Origin: Pseudomonas sp. FP198 | GTDB taxonomy: Bacteria; Pseudomonadota; Gammaproteobacteria; Pseudomonadales; Pseudomonadaceae | Length of the DNA stretch: 64,000 bases | Reading direction: 5' to 3' | NCBI RefSeq assembly: GCF_030687895.1 | Contig: NZ_CP117452.1 | Span: 3,365,501 to 3,429,500, forward strand | Shown here: positions 17,849 to 24,118 of the stretch, in pieces | Numbering within the stretch: position 1 is the first letter of the stretch | Layout: each line of letters opens with the position of its first letter | Position numbers and translations under genes: made by a program | Notes under the pieces: generated by a model | The model's input: the letters and a program-made list of their open reading frames with translations, nothing else | Databases searched by the model: none | Told to the model about the DNA's origin: nothing

Positions 17849-18627
17849 GAGATTTTTTATCCGACCCATCACTCAAGACGCTGGATGTCGATGGCTGCGA
17901 ACGTCTTGAACTTCACGGCAAAGTGCTTGAGCGCAAGCAAATGCTTCGGGACGTCTTCGTAGAGTTCCACCACGCGTTCCGTCGACTGGCAGACCGCTAT
18001 TTCCAGGCCGGGGGGCTTGAGGTGGAGTTGGGAGCGGGCATCGCGCCCATGCGCGACTCATACCCGCAAGTGTTGGCCACGGACGTTGTCGCCAGTGAGA
18101 AACTCGACATGGCGCTCGATGCCCAGGCAATGAGCCTGGACGATGATTCGGTCAGGGCCTTTTATGGCCAGAACTGTTTTCACCACTTTCCTCATCCCGA
18201 ACGGTTTTTCACGGAGCTGGAAAGGACACTCAGGATCGGCGGCGGGGCCATTCTGATCGAGCCCTTTCACGGCCCCTTTGCCGCGTTCCTCTATAAGCGC
18301 CTGTTCAAGTCCGAAGGCTTCGACATGCACTTCCCCTCTTGGCATACACCGGCGACCGGCCCCATGAACGGCGCCAACCAGGCCCTCAGCTACATCGTTT
18401 TCGTTCGCGACCGGCAGGCGTTCGAGCGTAAGTACCCGGGCCTGGAGATCGTCCACCAGGAAATCTGCGGCAACTACCTGCGGTATCTGGTTTCCGGTGG
18501 CCTGAACTTTCGCCAGCTGTTGCCTGACGTATTCATCCCTGTGCTCAAGGTCATCGAAAAACTGCTGTATCCGTTGCGCCGGATATTGGCCTTGCACCAC
18601 ATCGTGGTGATCCGGAGGACGTCTTGA
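17836..18627 (+). CDS. Class I SAM-dependent methyltransferase (probable ATT start)
   Basis: A type-11 methyltransferase-like protein, with VELGAGIAPM as the SAM-binding glycine loop and FHHFPHPERFFTELERTLR after it. The first standard start in frame is GTG 17923 (234 residues) and has no ribosome site. The frame is open back to 17809 and encodes sensible sequence (LRDFLSDPSLKTLDVDG) that resembles, from memory, the N-terminus of relatives. ATT 17836 has GGAAG 7 bases upstream, giving 263 residues and a 13-base overlap with the preceding gene. I therefore favour an ATT start or a mutated ATG. It probably methylates a sugar of the glycan or a lipid-linked intermediate. Confidence 0.7.
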   Translation: MKALRDFLSDPSLKTLDVDGCERLELHGKVLERKQMLRDVFVEFHHAFRRLADRYFQAGGLEVELGAGIAPMRDSYPQVLATDVVASEKLDMALDAQAMSLDDDSVRAFYGQNCFHHFPHPERFFTELERTLRIGGGAILIEPFHGPFAAFLYKRLFKSEGFDMHFPSWHTPATGPMNGANQALSYIVFVRDRQAFERKYPGLEIVHQEICGNYLRYLVSGGLNFRQLLPDVFIPVLKVIEKLLYPLRRILALHHIVVIRRTS

Positions 18628-19037
18628 CCTTTTTCCGATACGGCGCCATCCAACTCGTGGCCTATGGGCTGGACATGGGGATCTTCTTGCTGCTGGTCGC
18701 GCTATTCGCCGACCAACCCGTGCTGGCCAACGTCGCCGGCAAAGTCGTGGCCGGGACGTTCGCGTTCTTTTCGCATCGGCATTTCACGTTCCTGTCGACA
18801 CGCGTCGGCAGCAAGGCTCAAGCACTGCGCTATTTTTCATTGCTCGCCATCAATATTCCGCTCGCTTCGGTGCTGCTCAGCGCGGGGCTGTACTTCATCG
18901 ACAACCCTGTCCCGGTGAAATTTGTCAGCGACGTGATCTGCGTAGCGCTGACCTACTGGATCAGCAAGCGGTTCGTGTTTCGTACCGATACGCACCCGCC
19001 GGCTCCCGCTGACCGAGCCGAAGGCGCACGACCATGA
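18624..19037 (+). CDS. GtrA family flippase-like membrane protein
   Basis: A 137-residue protein with four membrane helices and the GtrA family signature: a first helix beginning FFRYGAIQLVAYGLDMG, and later FFSHRHFTF and WISKRFVF. GtrA proteins are proposed to flip polyprenyl-phosphate-linked sugars to the periplasm. The start is TTG 18624 with a strong GGAGG 6 bases upstream, overlapping the methyltransferase stop by 4 bases. It overlaps the next gene by an ATGA junction, so translation is coupled across the three genes. Confidence 0.85.
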   Translation: MTFFRYGAIQLVAYGLDMGIFLLLVALFADQPVLANVAGKVVAGTFAFFSHRHFTFLSTRVGSKAQALRYFSLLAINIPLASVLLSAGLYFIDNPVPVKFVSDVICVALTYWISKRFVFRTDTHPPAPADRAEGARP

Positions 19038-20317
19038 CGCTACTGATTACCGGTGCGACCGGCTACATCGGACAACGCTTGAGTGCCCTCGCGGCGGCAA
19101 GCGGTCACGAGGTCATTTGCGCCACCCGCCAGCCGTGCCCTGCCCCCTATGCCTGGCTGCCTTATGACCTGCGGGGCCCGGCGCCCGAATGCCCGGCTGG
19201 CACTCAGGCGCTGATCCATCTGGCGGCCGACACATCACCCGATACTGACACTAACGCGGACGCTGAAATAAACGCGGCCCTGGCGCTGATCGATTGCGCC
19301 CGACAAGGCTCGGCCAGGTTCATCTTCATTTCCAGTCAAACCGCCGAGGCCACGGCCCCGAGCGTTTATGGCCGGACCAAGTGGCGTATCGAGCAGCATG
19401 TGCTTGCCGCCGGGGGCACCGTAATCCGCCCCGGACAAGTGTACGGCGGCCCCGAACGCGGGCTTTTTGGTCTGTTGACCGGGCTGGTTCGCCGGAGCCC
19501 GTTCATTCCGACCCTCATGCCAGCGCCTCGCGTGCAGCCGATCCATGTCGACGACCTCGCGGCCGCGATACTGGCCATCGCCGAGCGGGACGACACTCAC
19601 GGTGAGGTCCTCAATCTGGGCGCCGTGAAACCGATTGCCTTTGGCTTGTTCCTGGGCGCAATCGCGACGCACCGGGTCCGCGCCACTCGCCTGCCAATCC
19701 CCGTGCCGGTGGCATTGCTCAGGCTGTTGCGGCTGATACTCGGACGATCCTTGAGCAGAAAACTCGGCCTGGAGCGGATCTTTTCCCTTATTCATCTGCC
19801 GCCCATGGACACCGAGCGTTCCCTGGAAAAACTCGGCATCGCGTTGCGCCCCCTTGCCCACGGCATGCATCGCTCCGGTCATGGGCAACGTCGAGGCCTG
19901 CTTCAGGAAGCCGCGGTGCTCTTGGGCTACCTGCTCAAACGAGCGCCGCAAAAAAGCCTGGTCAGGCGCTATGCCAGGGCACTGGAGCGTGCGGGCGAAA
20001 CCCGTCCCGTCATTCACTCACGCCTGCTGATGGGCTGGCCGATACTCTTGACGCTGCTGGACAACCCCGGCGTCCTGCGCTCGCCTGAGGGCCAGGAACT
20101 GGCCTGGCGCCTGCAGGTTGCACTCGGTATCGCCGAAGCCAGCCCCCAAGGCGCGCAGGTGTTTCTCGGCACCCAATGGCCGCGCAGCCTTGTCGCCACG
20201 CTGGTTGCGTTGGGACTCACCTCGGTCAAAGCGTTGGCGTGGAAGATAGCGGCGTTGTCGTGCCGTGCTTTTGCCCGCCCGCTGCTGCTTGGAAGTGAAG
20301 CCCACCGTGAAGCCTGA
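19034..20317 (+). CDS. NAD-dependent epimerase/dehydratase family protein
   Basis: A 427-residue extended SDR. The Rossmann motif TGATGYIGQ is at the N-terminus, then LIHLAAD, FISSQTAE and the catalytic tyrosine-lysine in SVYGRTKWRIE (YxxxK). The SDR part ends near residue 290. A further ~130 helical residues have no family I recognise. It may reduce or epimerise a sugar nucleotide or a lipid-linked intermediate. It overlaps the GtrA gene by ATGA and the following oxidoreductase gene by about 10 bases, so it belongs to the same transcript. Confidence 0.8.
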   Translation: MTLLITGATGYIGQRLSALAAASGHEVICATRQPCPAPYAWLPYDLRGPAPECPAGTQALIHLAADTSPDTDTNADAEINAALALIDCARQGSARFIFISSQTAEATAPSVYGRTKWRIEQHVLAAGGTVIRPGQVYGGPERGLFGLLTGLVRRSPFIPTLMPAPRVQPIHVDDLAAAILAIAERDDTHGEVLNLGAVKPIAFGLFLGAIATHRVRATRLPIPVPVALLRLLRLILGRSLSRKLGLERIFSLIHLPPMDTERSLEKLGIALRPLAHGMHRSGHGQRRGLLQEAAVLLGYLLKRAPQKSLVRRYARALERAGETRPVIHSRLLMGWPILLTLLDNPGVLRSPEGQELAWRLQVALGIAEASPQGAQVFLGTQWPRSLVATLVALGLTSVKALAWKIAALSCRAFARPLLLGSEAHREA

Positions 20318-21893
20318 GTTCGATGTGATCATTGTCGGCAGCGGCCCGGCCGGGACTTCAGCGGCCTATCCGCTGGTCAAGGCGGGCCTGCGAGTGCTCA
20401 TGGTCGATGCCCAGGCCAACAGCGCCTCACCGGCGCCGCCAACCCGGCCATTCCTCAGTGCCAGGGCCAACGACGCGCATCAGTGGAAATGGATGATCGG
20501 CGAAAACTTCCACGCCCTGGACCAACTGGACGCCGTATCGCCCAAGCTGAAGACGCCGACCCACGCCCATGTCTTCGAAGGGTTCAGCGCCGGCAATCGC
20601 ATCGAGACCGAAAACTTTATCGGCATCGGCTCACTGGCCACCGGAGGCCTGTCCAATGCCTGGGGTTGCGGCGTGGCAACGCTGGGCGCCGGTGACTTTG
20701 CCGGGCTGCCCATCGATTATTCCGAGATGCGGGCGTCCTACGAAACGGTCGCGCGCCGGATCGGTATCAGTGGCCGGCTCAACGACGATCTCTCCAGCTA
20801 CTTCGGTCTGGATGAGTGGTCGCAACCGCCCCTGCCGCTGGACAGCCTGCATCAGCGCTTGCTCGACCGCTACACCCGGCGCCGAGCAGTGTTTCCCGAC
20901 CTGGGCTTTCGCCTTGGCCGTTCAAGAGTCGCCGCCTTGAGCCAGCCCCTTGAGGAGCGCAAGGCCTGCGATCTTTCTGGAAACTGCTTGTGGGGCTGTC
21001 ACCACCAAGCCTTGTACAGCGCCTCGCAAGAGCTGAGCAAACTCAAGCAATACCCTGGGTTCCAGCACGTCCAGAATTTCCTGGTGGAGGATCTGCTGAA
21101 ACAAGACGACGCATGGACCATCACCGATCATCGCTCCGCCCGGCGCTTGCGCGGTGCGCGCCTGTTGTTGGCGGCGGGCACACTGGCCTCGACCCGGCTC
21201 GTCCTCAAGTGCCTGAACCATTCCGCACCGGTACCGCTGCTGTCATCGCCGACGGCGGCCTTCCTGTTATGGCTGCCAAGAATGCTCGGCACCCCGAGAG
21301 TGCCGGTATTTGGCCTGGGCCAGCTCTCGTTCACCCTGGAGTTGACGCCCGGCACCACGGCGTTCGGTTCGACGTTCAGCACCACGGGCTTGCCCATGAC
21401 CGAGTTCGTCAGCCGGATTCCCATAAGCAAACGCTACAGCATCGAATGGCTGAGGAACCTGCTCAGCGCGTGCGTCGTCGGCAATGTCTTCCTTCCCGGG
21501 CAGTTGTCCAGCAATACGGCGCTGCTGCGCCCCGACGGGTCCTTGAGCATCACCGGCCAAGTGCATCCCGAGCTCCCCGGGGTGATGAAAGCCGCCGAGA
21601 CCAGGCTGCGCCGGATCTATTGGAAGATGGGCGCGCTGTTGATGCCCATGAGTTTCACCGTCGGCCGACCGGGAGCAGATATCCACTATGCGGGAACCCT
21701 ACCCATGCACTCGATGCCGAAGATTGGCCAGACCGATCGCCTTGGCCAGGTCGCAGGCCTCGACGGCGTGCATGTCGTCGACGGCGCCTGTCTGCCCAGC
21801 CTTACCGAGAAATCGCACACGTTGACCCTGATGGCCAACGCGGACCGGATAGCACGCTCTCTGACAACAATGATAGGAAATCAGCAGTCATGA
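20307..21893 (+). CDS. GMC-type FAD-dependent oxidoreductase
   Basis: A 528-residue flavoprotein. The N-terminal FAD site is VIIVGSGPAGTSAAYPL. The C-terminal region DGVHVVDGACLPSLTEKSHT followed by LTLMANADRIA matches the glucose-methanol-choline oxidoreductase end signature. Such enzymes oxidise an alcohol, often on a sugar or sterol. Within a glycan cluster it could oxidise a sugar hydroxyl, perhaps paired with the upstream SDR for an oxidation-reduction epimerisation; this is inference. GTG 20307 is chosen because GAAG precedes it by about 7 bases; the frame is open back to GTG 20265. It overlaps wecB by ATGA. Confidence 0.8.
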   Translation: MKPEFDVIIVGSGPAGTSAAYPLVKAGLRVLMVDAQANSASPAPPTRPFLSARANDAHQWKWMIGENFHALDQLDAVSPKLKTPTHAHVFEGFSAGNRIETENFIGIGSLATGGLSNAWGCGVATLGAGDFAGLPIDYSEMRASYETVARRIGISGRLNDDLSSYFGLDEWSQPPLPLDSLHQRLLDRYTRRRAVFPDLGFRLGRSRVAALSQPLEERKACDLSGNCLWGCHHQALYSASQELSKLKQYPGFQHVQNFLVEDLLKQDDAWTITDHRSARRLRGARLLLAAGTLASTRLVLKCLNHSAPVPLLSSPTAAFLLWLPRMLGTPRVPVFGLGQLSFTLELTPGTTAFGSTFSTTGLPMTEFVSRIPISKRYSIEWLRNLLSACVVGNVFLPGQLSSNTALLRPDGSLSITGQVHPELPGVMKAAETRLRRIYWKMGALLMPMSFTVGRPGADIHYAGTLPMHSMPKIGQTDRLGQVAGLDGVHVVDGACLPSLTEKSHTLTLMANADRIARSLTTMIGNQQS

Positions 21894-22897
21894 CCCACAA
21901 GGTACTCTGCATCGTCGGTACACGCCCCGAAGCCATCAAGATGGCCCCGGTGATCAATGCCCTCAAGGCCGAGAAAAACATCGAGTGCCGGGTGCTCGCC
22001 ACCGCCCAGCACCGCGGCCTGCTGGACCAGATACTGAAGGGCTTTGCGATCAATGCCGACCTCGACCTGGACATCATGCGTCCCAACCAGTCTCTGGCAG
22101 CCCTGACCTCACGCCTGCTGCGTGAACTCGACGGCGTTCTGCAAGCCGAGGAACCGGATGTCGTACTGGCTCAAGGTGACACGACCACCGTCATGAGTGC
22201 CGCACTGGCGTGTTTCTACCTGCGAATTCCCTTCGGCCATGTCGAAGCGGGCCTGCGTACCGGGGACCTGTACAATCCGTTCCCCGAAGAGGCCAACCGG
22301 GTGATCGCCGGCAAGCTGGCCCGCTGGCATTTCGCGCCGACCCAGGGCGCCGTGGCTAACCTGCTGGGCGAAGGTGTTGCCGCCAGTGATATCACCCTGA
22401 CCGGCAACACCGTCATCGATGCCTTGCTGATGACCGCGGCACAGGACTCAGCCCTGACCGTCCCACTCGATGCGCACAGACGCATGGTGCTGGTGACCTG
22501 CCATCGTCGGGAAAACTTCGGCGAACCGTTCCAGGATATCTGCCAGGCACTCAAGTGCCTGGCCGAACGGAACCCGGACATCCAGATCCTCTATCCCGTC
22601 CACCCCAACCCCAACGTCAAGGACGTCGCGCATCAGTTGCTCGGCCGAACCCCGAACATCATCCTCTGCGCACCGCTGGACTACGCTCCGTTTGTCGCGG
22701 CAATCAAGCGCTCATACCTGATCATCAGCGATTCCGGGGGCGTGCAGGAAGAAGCCCCTGCCCTGGGTAAACCGGTACTGGTACTCAGGACAGAAACCGA
22801 ACGCCCCGAAGCGGTCGACCTCGGCGTGGTCAAGTTGGTGGGCGCCAATCGGGACACCATTGTTGAACAGGCACAGCATCTCCTGGATGACCCATAG
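21890..22897 (+). CDS. wecB: UDP-N-acetylglucosamine 2-epimerase, truncated by an in-frame amber codon
   Basis: The non-hydrolysing epimerase interconverts UDP-GlcNAc and UDP-ManNAc for surface glycans. It shows GTRPEAIKMAP, HVEAGLRTGD, TCHRRENFG and SDSGGVQEEAP. The frame stops at TAG 22895-22897 after LLDDP, giving 335 residues. The same frame then continues for 31 codons of typical WecB C-terminal sequence to TGA 22991-22993. That TGA forms the ATGA overlap with the next gene, like the other junctions in this operon. The full gene was thus 21890-22993 (367 residues counting the amber position). Most active-site residues remain, but the final helices are lost, so activity is doubtful unless the stop is suppressed or a read error. 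Confidence 0.9.
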   Translation: MTHKVLCIVGTRPEAIKMAPVINALKAEKNIECRVLATAQHRGLLDQILKGFAINADLDLDIMRPNQSLAALTSRLLRELDGVLQAEEPDVVLAQGDTTTVMSAALACFYLRIPFGHVEAGLRTGDLYNPFPEEANRVIAGKLARWHFAPTQGAVANLLGEGVAASDITLTGNTVIDALLMTAAQDSALTVPLDAHRRMVLVTCHRRENFGEPFQDICQALKCLAERNPDIQILYPVHPNPNVKDVAHQLLGRTPNIILCAPLDYAPFVAAIKRSYLIISDSGGVQEEAPALGKPVLVLRTETERPEAVDLGVVKLVGANRDTIVEQAQHLLDDP

Positions 22898-22993
22898 GCC
22901 TATCAGGGCATGGCGCGGGGCGTTTCCCCCTACGGCGACGGCAGGGCCGCAGCGCGTATTGCCGACGTCCTGCGCCAGCACCTTCAGTCATGA
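22895..22993 (+). pseudogene. wecB: Severed C-terminal tail of wecB after premature TAG
   Basis: After TAG the uninterrupted frame encodes AYQGMARGVSPYGDG and AAARIADVLRQHL. These match the conserved end of UDP-GlcNAc 2-epimerases, where GVSPYGDG is a family hallmark. A single C-to-T change of CAG to TAG would explain the stop (LLDDPQAYQ in an intact protein is my reconstruction). The tail has no start codon with a ribosome site. Confidence 0.85.
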
Positions 22994-24117
22994 GAATGAT
23001 CTACCTGTCCCCGGTGCCATGGGCCAGTTTCAGCCAGCGCCCCCATCATTTCGTCAACTGGTATCACCAGCAGACTGGCGCACAGGTGCTCTGGATCGAC
23101 CCCTACCCGACGCGCTTGCCCACGTTGAACGACATCAGGTCCAAGCCGCCTGTTGCCGATCAGCACAGCGTCACCGTTCCCCCCTGGTTGCACGTTTGCA
23201 AACCCCGGAGCCTGCCCATTGAGCCGCTTCCAGGCTCGGCAATGCTGCTCAAGCGACTGTGGCGCAACCTGTTCAAGGAGACTGCGGCTTTTGCCGCCGC
23301 CGGCCCCTGCCTGATAGGTGTCGGAAAACCTTCCGAACTGGCCTTGCAACTGCTGGCGCGCATGCCTGCAAGCCCTGCCGTCTACGACGCGATGGATGAT
23401 TTCCCGGCCTTTTATCAGGGCCTGTCACGCCGGTCCATGGAGCGTCGCCAGGCGCAGCTTATTCGACGGGTAGACAGAGTGCTGGCCTCCTCCAGCCACC
23501 TGCGCAATAAACTCCTGGGCATGACCGACCAGGTAGAACTGGCTCTCAATGCCTGTGATGTGCACGGACTTGCGCCAGTTGAAAGCCCGGACCTGAGCGC
23601 CAAACAACCGGTGCTTGGTTATGTCGGCACCCTGGGTCGCTGGTTCGACTGGGACCTGGTCACCGCGCTGGCCCAGGCCAACCCTGGACACCGGATCCGG
23701 CTGATCGGCCCCGTCTTCACACCGGCGCCCTGCGTATTGCCTGCCAACATCGAGCTGCTACCCGAGTGTTCCCATGCCGATGCAATGACGGCCATGGCAA
23801 CGTTTTCGGTAGGCCTGATTCCGTTCAAGCTCAACCGCCTGACTGCCTCGGTCGACCCGATCAAATACTACGAGTACCGGGCCCTCGGCCTGCCTGTCAT
23901 CTCGACCCGCTTCGGTGAAATGGCCCTGCGCGACCGTGAGCCGGGCGTCTGGATCGTGGATCAAGGCACTGACCTGCGCAACACCGTCGCTGCAGCGCTC
24001 GCCAGTCAAAGCGACCATGCAACCGTTCAGCAATTTCGTCAGGCGCATCTCTGGGCCAAGCGTTTTTCGGCGGTAGACCTCATGCCTGCCGCATTGGAGA
24101 AACCAGAAGTCTGGTAA
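22990..24117 (+). CDS. Glycosyltransferase, GT4-like
   Basis: A 375-residue GT-B-type transferase. Motifs FSQRPHHFVN near the N-terminus, YDAMDDFPAFYQGL, VLGYVGTLGRWFDWDL and SVDPIKYYEYRALGLPVIST match those in the middle domains of the two double-domain glycosyltransferases in this cluster. The three thus form one family, here without a GT2 partner. It overlaps the ancestral wecB stop by ATGA and is the last gene of the rightward run, ending one base before the convergent rhodanese-lyase gene. Donor and acceptor are unknown. Confidence 0.85.
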   Translation: MRMIYLSPVPWASFSQRPHHFVNWYHQQTGAQVLWIDPYPTRLPTLNDIRSKPPVADQHSVTVPPWLHVCKPRSLPIEPLPGSAMLLKRLWRNLFKETAAFAAAGPCLIGVGKPSELALQLLARMPASPAVYDAMDDFPAFYQGLSRRSMERRQAQLIRRVDRVLASSSHLRNKLLGMTDQVELALNACDVHGLAPVESPDLSAKQPVLGYVGTLGRWFDWDLVTALAQANPGHRIRLIGPVFTPAPCVLPANIELLPECSHADAMTAMATFSVGLIPFKLNRLTASVDPIKYYEYRALGLPVISTRFGEMALRDREPGVWIVDQGTDLRNTVAAALASQSDHATVQQFRQAHLWAKRFSAVDLMPAALEKPEVW

Positions 24118-24118
24118 A

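Noticed and set aside
20990..21889. Long N-terminal extension of wecB
   Set aside because: The extension is out of frame with, and shadows, the GMC oxidoreductase. MTHKVLCIVGTRPEA at 21890 is the normal WecB start with an ATGA overlap.
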